Positions 17,877 to 27,985 are shown, counted from the first letter of the stretch. The stretch: 64,000 nt of DNA from Polaromonas sp. (GCA_025362315.1 JANYGP010000062.1:1-64000); one strand, 5' to 3'. Translations and numbers: made by a program. Notes: generated by a model from the sequence alone, not told the origin.

Positions 17877-19043
17877 ATGATTTCACGCAACATCACAGCC
17901 CTGCTGCTGAAGCTGGCCGGCCAATATCCGGTGATGACCTTGACAGGCCCAAGGCAAAGCGGCAAAACCACCCTTGCCAAGGCGCTGTTCCCAGACAAGC
18001 CTTATGTCACACTGGAAGACCCGGATGTTCGCCGCTTTGCAACAGGTGACCCGCGCGGGTTCTTGGCGCAGTATTCAGGCGGTGCGATTTTTGATGAAAT
18101 TCAGCGTGCGCCCGAGCTGACGTCATACCTGCAGGGCATGGTGGACGCTAACCGCAAGCCAGGGCAATTTATCCTAACGGGCAGCCAACAGTTTGAGTTG
18201 ATGACACAAGTTACGCAGTCATTGGCCGGGCGAACAGGCCTGCTACGGCTGTTACCACTCACGCTGGCTGAGGTGCAGCGCTTCAACAAAAAGGCCGTTA
18301 CGCCCGATTTGGCGGGCACTTTGCTCAAGGGTTTTTACCCGCGTATCCACGACCAAAAACTAGACCCATCTCAAGCATTGGCTGACTACTTTTCAACCTA
18401 TGTCGAACGCGACCTGCGCCAGCTCGCCGCGGTGCAGGACCTGCAGCGGTTTGAACGCTTTGTGCGCCTGTGTGCAGGGCGCTCCGGACAATTACTCAAT
18501 CTCGGCAGCTTGGGCAACGACGCTGGTGTGTCGCAACCGACCGCCCGGGCCTGGATAAACCTGCTGCAAACCAGCTTCATCGTGTACCTGTTGCCGCCCT
18601 GGCACACCAACACAGGCAAGCGGCTTGTCAAATCTCCCAAGCTGTATTTTTACGATGTCGGACTGGCCTGCTGGTTGCTGGGTTTGCGCACGGCCGCGCA
18701 AGTTTCTCGTGACCCGCTGTGGGGTAGCCTGTTTGAAAACTTCATCGTCCTGGAGGCGATGAAAGACCGGCTAAACGCTGGCGAAAGTGCAGAGTTGTAT
18801 TTTTACCGCGACTCGGAAGGCAATGAAGTTGACTTGCTGCTGCCTGTTGGTGGCAAGCTATACGCCATAGAGATCAAGGCGGGCGCCACCGTCAATCCCG
18901 ATTACTTCAAAGGGCTGAAAACCTTTGCAACGCATCATCCGCAAGCCATCGCCGACGGAAATGTGGTTTACGGCGGTACGCAAAACCAGGCCAGAAGCGA
19001 CTGGCCGGTCTATTCCTGGCAACAATTGCTATTGAAACCGTAG
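17877..19043 (+). CDS. AAA-type ATPase with DUF4143 C-terminal domain
   Basis: The 388-residue protein has an N-terminal AAA_14-type ATPase domain (Walker A GPRQSGKTT near residue 25, Walker B-like GAIFDEIQRAPE, sensor-like ILTGSQQF) and a C-terminal DUF4143 domain with a nuclease-like segment (EVDLLLPVGGKLYAIEIKAG). Proteins of this family are common, patchily distributed accessory ATPases of unknown role. It directly follows a strong terminator. The last codons and the TAG stop lie in a copy of the dispersed repeat (19028-19078). Confidence 0.88.
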   Translation: MISRNITALLLKLAGQYPVMTLTGPRQSGKTTLAKALFPDKPYVTLEDPDVRRFATGDPRGFLAQYSGGAIFDEIQRAPELTSYLQGMVDANRKPGQFILTGSQQFELMTQVTQSLAGRTGLLRLLPLTLAEVQRFNKKAVTPDLAGTLLKGFYPRIHDQKLDPSQALADYFSTYVERDLRQLAAVQDLQRFERFVRLCAGRSGQLLNLGSLGNDAGVSQPTARAWINLLQTSFIVYLLPPWHTNTGKRLVKSPKLYFYDVGLACWLLGLRTAAQVSRDPLWGSLFENFIVLEAMKDRLNAGESAELYFYRDSEGNEVDLLLPVGGKLYAIEIKAGATVNPDYFKGLKTFATHHPQAIADGNVVYGGTQNQARSDWPVYSWQQLLLKP

Positions 19044-19078
19044 CTGCTAGCGCTGGTATTACTTGTGTTTTGGCCTGA
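19028..19078 (+). repeat. Dispersed repeat, copy D (supplies the ATPase stop codon)
   Basis: GCTATTGAAACCGTAGCTGCTAGCGC and a diverged right half ending TTTTGGCCTG. The TAG of GTAGCTGCT is the stop codon of the DUF4143 ATPase. Confidence 0.7.
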
Positions 19079-19150
19079 AAGTACTCTTTGAATAAATGGT
19101 CTGACGCGCTGGAGACCAGCGTCCACCTTCACCCGCCGCACAATTACCTT

Positions 19151-19819
19151 ATGGGAACCCTCTATTTAGTCCGCCATGGCCAGGCTACATTTGGTGCTGA
19201 CGATTACGATGTGCTGAGCCCGCTGGGCATCCAGCAGGCTGTGCGTTTGGGTGAATACTTTCACGGCAAAAGCATCAGCTTTGACGCTGCGTTTACGGGC
19301 ACTTTGCAGCGGCAGATCAGCACGCACCAGGGCATTTGCCAAGGCATGGGCACTGCGCCGCATGCGCAGCAGTGGCCCGGTCTGAATGAATACGACAGCC
19401 ATGCCGTGATTGCCACCGTGCATATGGGCCAGCCTGAAAAGCCCAGCACGCCTGAGCAGTACCGCCACCACTTCCGCCTGCTCAAAGGCGGTTTGCAAAA
19501 ATGGATGGATGGCACAGCCAGCCCGCTGGGCATGCCGACGTATCCGGAATTTTTGCGCGGCGTAACCAGTGCGCTCGACCATGTGCGCACTCACTGCACG
19601 GGCAACGTGCTGCTGGTGTCAAGCGGTGGGCCGATTGCCACTGCGGTTGGGTATGTGTTGGGCTGTCCGGCTGAAACAACGATTGAACTGAATCTGCGCA
19701 TTCGCAATTCGTCAGTGACCGAGTTTGCATTTACGCCCAAGCGCCACATGCTGGTGACTTACAACACCCTGCCCCACCTGGACGCGCCCAAATACGCCGA
19801 CTGGCTGACTTATGCCTGA
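19151..19819 (+). CDS. Histidine phosphatase-family protein
   Basis: I choose ATG 19151 (MGTLYLVRHGQATFGADDYD) over an in-frame upstream start at 19088 because it places the catalytic RHGQ motif at residues 8-11, as is typical. The 222-residue protein belongs to the histidine phosphatase (phosphoglycerate mutase-like) superfamily. A second His is present in LLVSSGGPIATAVG only as the surrounding motif, so the substrate and even activity are uncertain. Its stop codon lies inside a 14-bp tandem repeat. Confidence 0.8.
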   Translation: MGTLYLVRHGQATFGADDYDVLSPLGIQQAVRLGEYFHGKSISFDAAFTGTLQRQISTHQGICQGMGTAPHAQQWPGLNEYDSHAVIATVHMGQPEKPSTPEQYRHHFRLLKGGLQKWMDGTASPLGMPTYPEFLRGVTSALDHVRTHCTGNVLLVSSGGPIATAVGYVLGCPAETTIELNLRIRNSSVTEFAFTPKRHMLVTYNTLPHLDAPKYADWLTYA

Positions 19820-19874
19820 TTTGTTATGCCTGATTTGTTAGGCCTGATTTGTCAGGCCTGATTTGATATGCCTG
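19811..19874. repeat. 14-bp tandem repeat, about 4.5 units
   Basis: Units of TATGCCTGATTTGT begin at 19811, 19825, 19839 and 19853, with a partial fifth at 19867. The array spans the TGA stop of the phosphatase gene (19817-19819) and ends about 30 bp before the photolyase start. The period is not a multiple of three. Units 3 and 4 carry single-base changes. Confidence 0.9.
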
Positions 19875-19905
19875 GACCCGGCAAGGTTGGGTAGCCCGCT
19901 TTAAA

Positions 19906-21540
19906 ATGAAGGTGATGAATGCCCCGCTCTTTGTCGTTTGGTTTAAAAAAGACCTGCGCTGGCACGACCATGCAGCACTTAGCAATGCGGCTGTGTGGGC
20001 CGAGCAGTCAGCTGGCCGTGTCTTGCCGCTGTGGGTGTACGAGCCAGCCATGTGGCAACAAAGCGATATGTCTGCGCAACATGCAGGCTTTGCCAATGAA
20101 TGCCTGGCCGGGCTGGACAGCTGGATCAAGCAAGACAGCATACAAACAGCACAGCTGGTGCGAATGCACGGCGGGATGACAGAAGTGCTAACTGCGCTGC
20201 ATGCCAGGCTTGGTAATTTCACATTGGTCAGCACCGAAGAAACCGGCAACATGTGGAGCTACCAGCGCGACCTCGCCATAGTGGACTGGTGCGCCACAAA
20301 TAAAGTTGAATGGCGCGAATTCCCAAGCAATGGCGTGGTGCGCCGCTTGCTGTCCCATGGCGGCGGGCGCAACCGCTGGACGCAGCACCGTCTGAAACGC
20401 CTGCAGGGTGCAATGCTGCCAGCGCCTGCAAACGTCCGGTGGATGGGTATTGCAGCGCTTTCGGGACTGAACATCTGCGGTGAAAAAACGGCTACAGATC
20501 TGCACATTGCCGGCCATGACAAACCAGACCGCAAGCGCGGCGGACGCACGTTGGCATTGCATGAACTGCACACATTTTTGCAGCAGCGCGGCCGTACGTA
20601 CCGATTTGACATGTCCAGTCCCGTGACTGCGCCAGAGAGCTGTTCGCGCATTTCTGCACAGCTGGCTTGGGGTACGTTGAGTATTCGCGAATGTGTGCAG
20701 GCAACAGCCGAGCGGCGCGCGGAGCTCCAAGCCATGCACCCAGGCGAGCGACCAGAAGGATTTTTGGCGTCGCTGAAAAGTTTTGAAAGCCGTTTGCACT
20801 GGCATTGTCACTTCATTCAAAAGCTGGAATCCGAGCCTGCAATCGAGCTGCGCAATGTCAACCGCGGCTTTGACAATTTGCGCAATGAAGGTGAATTGAC
20901 CATCGATGAAAAGCGGCGCTTGCAAGCGTGGTGTGAAGGCAAAACCGGCTTCCCGTTCATTGATGCCTGCATGCGCAGCCTGAACGCCACCGGCTGGATC
21001 AACTTCAGGATGCGGGCCATGCTGGTCAGCTTTGGTGCATACCAGTTGTGGCTGCACTGGCGGCACTTGGGCAATCACCTGGCGCAGCAGTTCACTGACT
21101 ATGAACCAGGCATTCACTGGAGCCAGTGCCAGATGCAGTCTGGCGTGACAGGCATCAACACCATCCGCATTTACAGCCCCATCAAACAAAGCCGTGACCA
21201 GGACCCGACGGGGGTGTTCATTCGCCAGTGGGTGCCTGAGCTGGCAAACATCGCGGTAGTTGAGCCTGAATTTATTCATGAGCCCTGGTTGATGCCCACG
21301 CCGCCTGCGAACTACCCCGTGCCGATTGTTGATTTAAAGGCGGCAACGCTAGCGGCCAAGGAAAAGATTTACGGCAAGAAAGCGGAAAAAGCCGTGAAAG
21401 TTGAAGCTGCCCGGGTGTTTGAAAAGCACGGTTCGCGCAGCCTAAACCGTGAAATGGTACGGCCACGCAAAGCGGCCATCAAAGCGCGCAAATCAATGGA
21501 CCCGGCGCTGGAGCCGCCGCAACTGGGTTTTGAGTTCTAG
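19906..21540 (+). CDS. Cryptochrome/photolyase-family flavoprotein
   Basis: The 544-residue protein has an N-terminal alpha/beta domain opening [17 protein letters not shown] and a C-terminal FAD-binding domain ([20 protein letters not shown], then NFRMRAML and a Trp-rich helix [12 protein letters not shown]). Members repair UV dimers with light or act as light sensors; the sequence alone does not separate the two. A basic tail (KKAEKAVKV to [12 protein letters not shown]) follows the FAD domain. ATG at 19915 is an alternative start. Confidence 0.88.
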   Translation: MKVMNAPLFVVWFKKDLRWHDHAALSNAAVWAEQSAGRVLPLWVYEPAMWQQSDMSAQHAGFANECLAGLDSWIKQDSIQTAQLVRMHGGMTEVLTALHARLGNFTLVSTEETGNMWSYQRDLAIVDWCATNKVEWREFPSNGVVRRLLSHGGGRNRWTQHRLKRLQGAMLPAPANVRWMGIAALSGLNICGEKTATDLHIAGHDKPDRKRGGRTLALHELHTFLQQRGRTYRFDMSSPVTAPESCSRISAQLAWGTLSIRECVQATAERRAELQAMHPGERPEGFLASLKSFESRLHWHCHFIQKLESEPAIELRNVNRGFDNLRNEGELTIDEKRRLQAWCEGKTGFPFIDACMRSLNATGWINFRMRAMLVSFGAYQLWLHWRHLGNHLAQQFTDYEPGIHWSQCQMQSGVTGINTIRIYSPIKQSRDQDPTGVFIRQWVPELANIAVVEPEFIHEPWLMPTPPANYPVPIVDLKAATLAAKEKIYGKKAEKAVKVEAARVFEKHGSRSLNREMVRPRKAAIKARKSMDPALEPPQLGFEF

Positions 21541-21570
21541 GCTTTGAGTTCCAGCTTCTTGCCTGCCGCG

Positions 21571-23142
21571 TCAGTCGCCGCTTGTGTTGGTTACCGCCTG
21601 TGTATGCCGGGCCTGGCGCTGCACCAGATGTCGGGATGATTTTGCGGCACTGGTTTGTTGCACAGCCAGCATGGCCGCCAGGCACCGCGGCCTGCCCCGT
21701 GCGCCACTGGCGGTGTAATCCACCAGCAATGCGACTTGCACGTTGGCACTGCTCAGCTGACGCACATTCGTCAGGTAGTCGTGCATCAAATCCATCAACT
21801 TTTCATGCGCAAACTCATGCGTTTTGCCAGTGGTTTGCCACAGCCAGTCGCTGAAATTCAAAAAATTTTCAAAGGCTGAAGCGGGTTGCAACAACATTTG
21901 TAGCGAGCAGGCAAAGCGCCCCGAATTAGCCACCAGATCCCAATACCGGGCAAAGCGTTTGATGCGCTGCATCTGCGCAAAATCAACGGTGGAGTTTTGC
22001 AAAATGGTGTACGGTGTTTGCGGCTCGTAGACCATCGCGTAGCTTGCAGTGTGACGGGTAATCGGCGTGCCGCGCAGTCGTTTCAAAATGCCGAATTGAA
22101 TCTCGTGCGGGGCCAGCCCATGCAGTTTGTCAAAGCCGATTGCAAAACTTTCCAGCGTTTCACCCGGTAGACCAAAAATCAAATCTGCATGGACATGCGC
22201 CTTGCTTTGCGTGACCAGCCAGCGCAAGTTGTCAGCCGTCTTGATGTTGTCTTGCCGACGTGAAATACGTTGCTGCACATCGGGGTTGAAGCTCTGAATG
22301 CCAACTTCGAATTGCAGCGAGCCGGCAGGAAATTGCGCGATGAGTTCTTTCAGGCGGTCATGCAGGCTGTCGGGAACGACTTCAAAGTGGATGAACAGAT
22401 CAGGCGTGAGTTTTTCAAGAAAAAACTGTAAAATCCGCTCCGAAAAATCCACCTTCAAATTAAACGTGCGATCGACAAATTTGAAGTTGCGCGCACCGCG
22501 CTGGTACAAAGCATCAAGCTCCGCCATGAACATATCCAGATCAAACGCCCAAGCCGTTTTGTCCAGCGAACTCAAACAAAATTCACACTTGAACGGGCAG
22601 CCACGCGACGCCTCGACGTACAGCAGGCGGTTGGCCAAATCATTGGCTGTGTATTCGTCGTAAGGCAGCGCAATCGCGTCCAGCAGAGGCTGCTCACCGG
22701 CCATCACTTTCATCAAAGGCTGCGGGCCATCCAGCAACGCCCGGCACAATTTTGGAAAGCTGACATCGCCCCAGCCGGTGATGACATGGTCGGCCAGTCG
22801 GCAAATCTCCTGGGCGTCGGTTTCAAAGCTGACTTCAGGCCCGCCAAGAACAATTTTGATGTCTGGCCGCAGCGCTTTCAGCAGCTGCACCACCTGCGTT
22901 GTTTCCACCACATTCCAGATGTACACGCCCAGGCCAATCACGCGGGGCTCCGGTGCCAGCAGCTCTTCCACAATCTGCAGTGGCCGCTGCGCAATCACAA
23001 ACTCACGCAGCCGAGTTTGCGCTTTCAGACCCGCGCCGCCATGCACGTCCATATTCGCCAGCAGATAGCGCAGGCCCAGCGAAGCGTGAATGTATTTGGC
23101 ATTCAGGGTGGCAAGGACAATCGAACAGGGGGAACTGGACAT
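21571..23142 (-). CDS. B12-binding domain radical SAM protein (DUF4080)
   Basis: An N-terminal cobalamin-binding-like domain (LATLNAKYIHASLGLRYLLA, then VIGLGVYIWNV and VLGGPEVSFE) precedes a radical SAM core with the cluster motif CPFKCEFC and a C-terminal DUF4080 region. I start it at ATG 23142 (MSSSPCSIVLATLN), which gives 523 residues and begins at the domain; an extension to 23226 would overlap the divergent dsbD start. The reaction is unknown. The start is 89 bp from the dsbD start. Confidence 0.85.
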   Translation of the reverse strand: MSSSPCSIVLATLNAKYIHASLGLRYLLANMDVHGGAGLKAQTRLREFVIAQRPLQIVEELLAPEPRVIGLGVYIWNVVETTQVVQLLKALRPDIKIVLGGPEVSFETDAQEICRLADHVITGWGDVSFPKLCRALLDGPQPLMKVMAGEQPLLDAIALPYDEYTANDLANRLLYVEASRGCPFKCEFCLSSLDKTAWAFDLDMFMAELDALYQRGARNFKFVDRTFNLKVDFSERILQFFLEKLTPDLFIHFEVVPDSLHDRLKELIAQFPAGSLQFEVGIQSFNPDVQQRISRRQDNIKTADNLRWLVTQSKAHVHADLIFGLPGETLESFAIGFDKLHGLAPHEIQFGILKRLRGTPITRHTASYAMVYEPQTPYTILQNSTVDFAQMQRIKRFARYWDLVANSGRFACSLQMLLQPASAFENFLNFSDWLWQTTGKTHEFAHEKLMDLMHDYLTNVRQLSSANVQVALLVDYTASGARGRPRCLAAMLAVQQTSAAKSSRHLVQRQARHTQAVTNTSGD

Positions 23143-23231
23143 CGCTTTATTATCCGGGGATCCCTGCTTGTCAGGCAACGCGGGGCTGGCCCGCTGGAAC
23201 TTAAACTTTGCCATTGGCTCTGACATTGACC

Positions 23232-25415
23232 ATGAATTTCCGCCTGATTCGCAACGCTACTTTATTCATAGCTGCTTGCGCACATATTCATTGGGCTACC
23301 GCCCAATTTAACCCGTTAAATCCGTCAACTTCTGCTGCCAAGGCTGCCAGCAGCGTAGTGGTGACTGACCAGGTGCGCGCCGAGCTGATGGCTTTTGCAC
23401 CGGATGGCGTGGCCCCTGGCAAGCAGGTCTGGGTGGGTTTGCAGATTGCCCATCAACCCGAGTGGCATACCTACTGGAAAAACTCGGGCGACTCTGGCTT
23501 GCCGACCGTGCTCGACTTCAAGCTGCCTGCTGGCATTGACCCGGGCGAGATTGCCTGGCCTGCTCCCAAAAAAATCGCCATCGGTACGCTGGCAAACTAT
23601 GGTTATGAAGGCACGGTTTTGCTGCCAGTGCCGCTGCAAGTGGCCCAGACTTTCAACGCCAGCCAGCTGGACATCAGGCTCAAGGCATCGTGGCTGGTTT
23701 GCAAAAAAGAATGCATCCCGCAGGAAGGCGACTTTGCGTTGAGCCTGCCTGTTAAAAGCTCAACTGCGCTCCAGGGTGCAGCATTTCAGACTGCTTTTGA
23801 CGCAGCGCCCAAACCGCTCAGAGCAGATGGAAGTTTGATCAAGGTCTCTGGCAATGCCATTGAGGTGTCTCTCAGCGGTTTGCCAGCTGCATTTGCAGGC
23901 AAAACGCTGGCGTTTTTCCCCGAAACTGGCAGCGTGATTGAGCCTGCCGCCAAGTGGACACAGGCCTGGCAGGGCAACATGTGGACAGCGCAGATCCCGC
24001 TGTCTGGCCAGCGAACTGAAAGCCCCATGTCCATGCCGGTGGTGGTGGCGCTGGGCAACACGGCAGTGCGGGTTGACGCACCGGTCAAAGGCAATTGGCC
24101 ACAAGTGGCTGCTGCGGTGCAAATCCCGCCTGCCCTGGATGCCGCACTGAAGGCCAATGCCAGCAGCGGCGCTGCGCCAACGGACAGCCAAACCGCCATG
24201 ACGTATTGGCTTGCGTTGCTGGGCGCGCTTGTGGGCGGTCTGATCTTGAATTTGATGCCGTGCGTTTTTCCGGTTCTGGCCATCAAGGTGGTGGGTTTTG
24301 TCAATGTCACAGACTCGCGCACGCGCCTGGTGACCGGGCTGGCTTACACCGCGGGCGTGGTGCTGTCGTTTCTGGCGCTGGGGGCGCTGCTGCTGGGCTT
24401 GCGTGCGGCGGGCGAGCAGCTGGGTTGGGGCTTTCAGTTGCAAAGCCCGGCCGTGGTGGCTGGCCTGGCGGTGCTCTTCACCGTGCTGGGCCTGAATCTG
24501 GCGGGGCTGTTTGAATTTGGCAATTTTTTGCCTGGCCGGGTGGCCAGTCTGCAGCTTAAAAACCCGACACTCAATTCATTTTTATCGGGTGTGCTGGCCA
24601 CAGCAATCGCATCGCCCTGTACCGCACCGTTCATGGGGGCGTCGCTGGGCTACGCACTGGGTTTGCCCACTGCCCAGGCGCTGCTGGTGTTTGCAGCCAT
24701 TGGCACTGGCATGGCATTGCCTTACCTGGCGGCCAGCGCCGTGCCCGCCGTGGCCCGCGCACTGCCCCGCCCCGGCGCGTGGATGGTGACCTTCAGGCAA
24801 TTGATGGCGTTTCCGATGTTTGCCACCACGGCCTGGCTGGTGTGGGTGCTGGGTCAACAAAGCGGCATTGATGGCGCGGGTGCATTGCTGGGCGTGCTGG
24901 TGTTGCTGGCGCTCAGCCTGTGGGCACTGACACTCAAAGGCGGTACGCGTGCTGTCATTGCTACATTTTCAGTAGCTGCTTGCGCCCTATTTATATGGGC
25001 TACAGGCCAAAACATTACCAAAATACAGGAAACCACGGCTTCTGCCGGCAGCCCAAGCACCTTAAACACCTCGAGCGGCGCATGGCAAGCCTGGGAGCCG
25101 GGCCGGGTTGACCAGTTGACTGCTGCCGGCCAAAACGTGTTTGTGGACTTCACGGCGGCCTGGTGCGTGACCTGCCAGTACAACAAAAAAACCACGCTGG
25201 CCAATGCCGATGTCATGGCCGATGTGGCCGCTAAAAAGGTGACGCTGCTGCGTGCTGACTGGACGCGGCGTGACCCGGCCATCACGGCAGCGCTGAGCCA
25301 GCTGGGCCGCAATGGCGTGCCGGTGTATGTGATTTACAAACCTGGCCGCGCGCCGGTGGTGCTTAGCGAGATACTGTCGGTCAGTGATGTCCGGGCCGAG
25401 TTGGCCAAGCTTTGA
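23232..25415 (+). CDS. dsbD: DsbD/ScsB-type thiol:disulfide interchange protein
   Basis: The protein carries electrons from cytoplasmic thioredoxin to the periplasm. Of 727 residues, about 1-25 form a signal peptide (LFIAACAHIHWATAQ), followed by a periplasmic N-terminal domain with LVCKKECIPQEGDF. An eight-helix membrane domain has the redox cysteines of NLMPCVFPVL (about residue 342) and ASPCTAPFMG (about 463). A C-terminal thioredoxin domain has WCVTC (about 645). I choose ATG 23232, since the upstream frame to 23208 only adds eight residues ahead of a complete signal peptide. Two repeat copies lie in frame: one encodes the signal peptide core, the other the last membrane helix. The redoxin gene follows. 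Confidence 0.88.
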   Translation: MNFRLIRNATLFIAACAHIHWATAQFNPLNPSTSAAKAASSVVVTDQVRAELMAFAPDGVAPGKQVWVGLQIAHQPEWHTYWKNSGDSGLPTVLDFKLPAGIDPGEIAWPAPKKIAIGTLANYGYEGTVLLPVPLQVAQTFNASQLDIRLKASWLVCKKECIPQEGDFALSLPVKSSTALQGAAFQTAFDAAPKPLRADGSLIKVSGNAIEVSLSGLPAAFAGKTLAFFPETGSVIEPAAKWTQAWQGNMWTAQIPLSGQRTESPMSMPVVVALGNTAVRVDAPVKGNWPQVAAAVQIPPALDAALKANASSGAAPTDSQTAMTYWLALLGALVGGLILNLMPCVFPVLAIKVVGFVNVTDSRTRLVTGLAYTAGVVLSFLALGALLLGLRAAGEQLGWGFQLQSPAVVAGLAVLFTVLGLNLAGLFEFGNFLPGRVASLQLKNPTLNSFLSGVLATAIASPCTAPFMGASLGYALGLPTAQALLVFAAIGTGMALPYLAASAVPAVARALPRPGAWMVTFRQLMAFPMFATTAWLVWVLGQQSGIDGAGALLGVLVLLALSLWALTLKGGTRAVIATFSVAACALFIWATGQNITKIQETTASAGSPSTLNTSSGAWQAWEPGRVDQLTAAGQNVFVDFTAAWCVTCQYNKKTTLANADVMADVAAKKVTLLRADWTRRDPAITAALSQLGRNGVPVYVIYKPGRAPVVLSEILSVSDVRAELAKL
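23256..23308 (+). repeat. Dispersed repeat, copy E (encodes the DsbD signal peptide core)
   Basis: GCTACTTTATTCATAGCTGC, then TTGCGCACATATTCATTGGG, then CTACCGCCC. It is read in frame as ATLFIAACAHIHWATA, ending at the predicted signal peptidase site ATA-Q. Confidence 0.9.
24960..25008 (+). repeat. Dispersed repeat, copy F (encodes the last DsbD membrane helix)
   Basis: GCTACATTTTCAGTAGCTGC, then TTGCGCCCTATTTATATGGG, then CTACAGGCC. It is read in frame as ATFSVAACALFIWATGQ, a hydrophobic segment just before the C-terminal thioredoxin domain. Confidence 0.88.
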
Positions 25416-25446
25416 TTTTCTGTTTAATTTTCAAGGAGTTTGAACC

Positions 25447-26064
25447 ATGCTCAATCGCCGAATCTTCTCTGCGTCCGTGGCCTTGTCGGGCCTTGCGGCA
25501 GGCGCGGCCCAGGCTGCAACCGCCACCGTTGGGCAAGCAGCACCAGACTTTACTGCGCTGGATACGCTTGGCAAAAGCCACAAGCTCAGCGACTTCAAAG
25601 GCAAGCATGTGGTGCTCGAATGGACCAACCCGGGCTGCCCGTTTGTGGTCAAACATTACGGCGGCAACATGCAGGCGCTGCAATCAGAATTCACGGGCAA
25701 GGGCGTGGTGTGGCTGAGTGTCAATTCCACCGCCCAGGGCGCAGCCGACTACCTGGCGCCCGCCAAACTGATGGCCTGGAAAGCCGAGAAAAAAGGCGCT
25801 GCCACCGCGGTGCTGATGGACGAGTCCGGCAAGATTGGCCAGCTGTACAGCGCCAAGACCACGCCGCACATGTTTATCATCAACCCGCAAGGTGTGCTGG
25901 TGTATGCAGGCGCGATTGACAGCGTTCCGTCCGCGCGTGTGGATGACATCAGGACGGCGACCAATTACGTTCGCCAGGGCCTGAACGAAGCCCTTGGCGG
26001 CAAGGCAGTCAGCATGTCAGCAACCCGCGCTTACGGCTGCTCGGTCAAATACAAGGATGCATAA
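25447..26064 (+). CDS. Periplasmic redoxin/thioredoxin-like protein
   Basis: The 205-residue protein has a signal peptide (MLNRRIFSASVALSG, cleavage near AQA-AT) and a redoxin domain (GQAAPDFTALDTLGKS, LEWTNPGCPFVVKHY with a single active-site Cys). The C-terminal TRAYGCSVKY contains a second Cys. It lies 31 bp after dsbD with AAGGAGTTTGAACC as ribosome binding site, and is likely a periplasmic partner or peroxidase-like target of DsbD. It overlaps the next gene by 8 bp. Confidence 0.85.
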   Translation: MLNRRIFSASVALSGLAAGAAQAATATVGQAAPDFTALDTLGKSHKLSDFKGKHVVLEWTNPGCPFVVKHYGGNMQALQSEFTGKGVVWLSVNSTAQGAADYLAPAKLMAWKAEKKGAATAVLMDESGKIGQLYSAKTTPHMFIINPQGVLVYAGAIDSVPSARVDDIRTATNYVRQGLNEALGGKAVSMSATRAYGCSVKYKDA

Positions 26065-26512
26065 GGATAAGGCAGACTTGCCTGAGCAGGGTGTGACCAC
26101 GCCACCGGACATCGCTCACATTTTGGCAAATTGCCGGACCATTGCAGTGGTGGGTCTGTCAGCCAACCCAGCGCGGCCCAGCCATGGCGTGGCGCAGTAC
26201 ATGCAGGCCCATGGCTACCGGATTGTGCCGGTCAATCCGAGTGAAACCAGCGTTTTGGGTGAGCGGTGTTACCCAAGCCTGAGCGAAGCGGCCCGCCATG
26301 AAAAGTTTGACCTGGTGAACTGTTTCAGGAACAGCGCCGACATGGCCCCCATCATTGACGAAACCATCGCTCTGGCAGGCGTTGCAGGCATCCAGGCCAT
26401 CTGGATGCAGCAGAGCGTGAGCTGCCCGCAAGGCGCTGCGATAGCCCAGGCCGCAGGGCTGCGGGTGGTACAAGACCGTTGCCTTAAAATCGAACACCGG
26501 CGGTTGCACTGA
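26057..26512 (+). CDS. CoA-binding domain protein (YccU-like)
   Basis: This 151-residue Rossmann-fold protein has the CoA-binding signature [20 protein letters not shown] and the ending EHRRL typical of YccU/YneT-type proteins. I start it at ATG 26057, preceded by CAAGG and overlapping the redoxin stop by 8 bp; the frame is open further upstream, but only inside the redoxin gene. The function of the family is not established. Confidence 0.85.
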   Translation: MHKDKADLPEQGVTTPPDIAHILANCRTIAVVGLSANPARPSHGVAQYMQAHGYRIVPVNPSETSVLGERCYPSLSEAARHEKFDLVNCFRNSADMAPIIDETIALAGVAGIQAIWMQQSVSCPQGAAIAQAAGLRVVQDRCLKIEHRRLH

Positions 26513-26586
26513 TCCAGTGTCGGCGCAGCCCCGGCCAATGTGACCCACCCGGGTCTGCCCCACCCATCAATGCAAGAGCTCCTGCC

Positions 26587-27696
26587 ATGTACGCACCGCT
26601 TCAAAACGATACCTTCATCCGCGCGTGCATGCGCCAAGCCACAGAGCACACTCCCGTGTGGCTGATGCGCCAGGCCGGTCGCTACCTGCCTGAATACAAA
26701 GCCACCCGCGCCAAAGCTGGCAGCTTCATGGGCCTGGCCACCAACACCGATTACGCGACTGAAGTCACGCTGCAGCCCCTGGAGCGTTACAAGCTGGACG
26801 CGGCCATTTTGTTCAGCGACATATTGACCATCCCCGATGCCATGGGCCTGGGCCTGAGCTTTGCATTGGGCGAAGGCCCCAAGTTTGCCCACAACGTGCG
26901 CGACGAAGCCGCAGTGGCCAAACTGGCTGTGCCGGACATGGCCAAGCTGCGCTATGTGTTTGATGCGGTCACGTCGATTCGCAAGGCTTTGAACGGCCGC
27001 GTTCCGCTGATCGGCTTTTCAGGCAGCCCTTGGACATTGGCTTGTTACATGGTGGAAGGCGGTGGGTCTGACGACTACCGCGCGGTCAAAACCATGCTGT
27101 ACCAGCGCCCTGACCTGATGCACCGGATGCTGGCCATCAATGCCGATTCAGTGGCCGAATATTTGAACGCGCAAATTGAAGCCGGCGCGCAGGCCGTGAT
27201 GATTTTTGACAGCTGGGGCGGCGTATTGTCGGATTCCGCCTTTCCGGAATTCAGCCTGGCGTACACGGCGCGGGTGCTGTCCAAGCTCAAGCGCAGCCAC
27301 GACGGTGTGGTGATTCCGCGCCTGGTGTTCACCAAAGGCGGCGGGCTGTGGCTGGACGCCATGGGCCAACTGGACTGTGAGGTGTTGGGCCTGGACTGGA
27401 ATGTCAATCTGGGCAAGGCACGCGCCCAGGTTGGCACACATGGCAAATCTGGAAGCAACGCAAAAGCGTTGCAAGGCAACCTGGACCCGAATGTGCTGTT
27501 TGCCAACGCAAGCCAGGTTGAAACCGAGGCCATCAAGGTGCTGGACAGCTTTGGCAAGCCGCACACGAACGCCAATACAACCGGCCCAACACATATTTTT
27601 AATCTGGGCCACGGCATCAGCCAGTTCACACCGCCTGAAAATGTGGAAGTGCTGGTCAACGCAGTACATGCTCACTCTCGGACGATGCGTTTATAG
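26587..27696 (+). CDS. hemE: Uroporphyrinogen decarboxylase
   Basis: The enzyme converts uroporphyrinogen III to coproporphyrinogen III in the cytoplasm, a step shared by haem and bacteriochlorophyll synthesis. The 369-residue protein carries the hallmark [17 protein letters not shown] near residue 22, [16 protein letters not shown] and [19 protein letters not shown]. The ATG follows GAGCTCCTGCC. It lies 11 kb from the photosynthesis cluster and downstream of the CoA-binding gene with a 74-bp gap. Confidence 0.95.
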   Translation: MYAPLQNDTFIRACMRQATEHTPVWLMRQAGRYLPEYKATRAKAGSFMGLATNTDYATEVTLQPLERYKLDAAILFSDILTIPDAMGLGLSFALGEGPKFAHNVRDEAAVAKLAVPDMAKLRYVFDAVTSIRKALNGRVPLIGFSGSPWTLACYMVEGGGSDDYRAVKTMLYQRPDLMHRMLAINADSVAEYLNAQIEAGAQAVMIFDSWGGVLSDSAFPEFSLAYTARVLSKLKRSHDGVVIPRLVFTKGGGLWLDAMGQLDCEVLGLDWNVNLGKARAQVGTHGKSGSNAKALQGNLDPNVLFANASQVETEAIKVLDSFGKPHTNANTTGPTHIFNLGHGISQFTPPENVEVLVNAVHAHSRTMRL

Positions 27697-27789
27697 GCCG
27701 CGTGCTTCGGGTTGCGATTGTGACAAACAGCTGCCAAAACGCACGCACCACAGCTTTCTTAACATAAAAACAGGGGTGTGCTTTGCGAC

Positions 27790-27798
27790 TTATGCACA
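27790..27798 (+). promoter_or_regulatory. DnaA-box match TTATGCACA
   Basis: It matches the TTATNCACA consensus exactly and lies upstream of priA on the same strand as the perfect box at 27977. Confidence 0.45.
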
Positions 27799-27976
27799 AA
27801 TTTCGCTTGGCGCCGTAGGTTCCCAACCCATGTTCAGCATCCCTCGCTATCAAAGCCATAGCTATGCTAAGTTGTTGATTTATATAGGAATCTTAATCTG
27901 CTTTTTAAATGGGCATTCTAGCCAAAGCCTTGAATTTAAAGGCCTTCAGCGCTTCAGGGGTAAGCTATCAACAAAG

Positions 27977-27985
27977 TTATCCACA
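27977..27985 (+). promoter_or_regulatory. DnaA box TTATCCACA
   Basis: This is an exact copy of the high-affinity DnaA box, 107 bp before the priA start. Confidence 0.6.

Noticed and set aside
27841-27890. Possible further copy of the dispersed repeat (CGCTAT, then CATAGCTATGC)
   Set aside because: It lacks the GCGCCC core and the GGGCTA right end, so the match is too weak.
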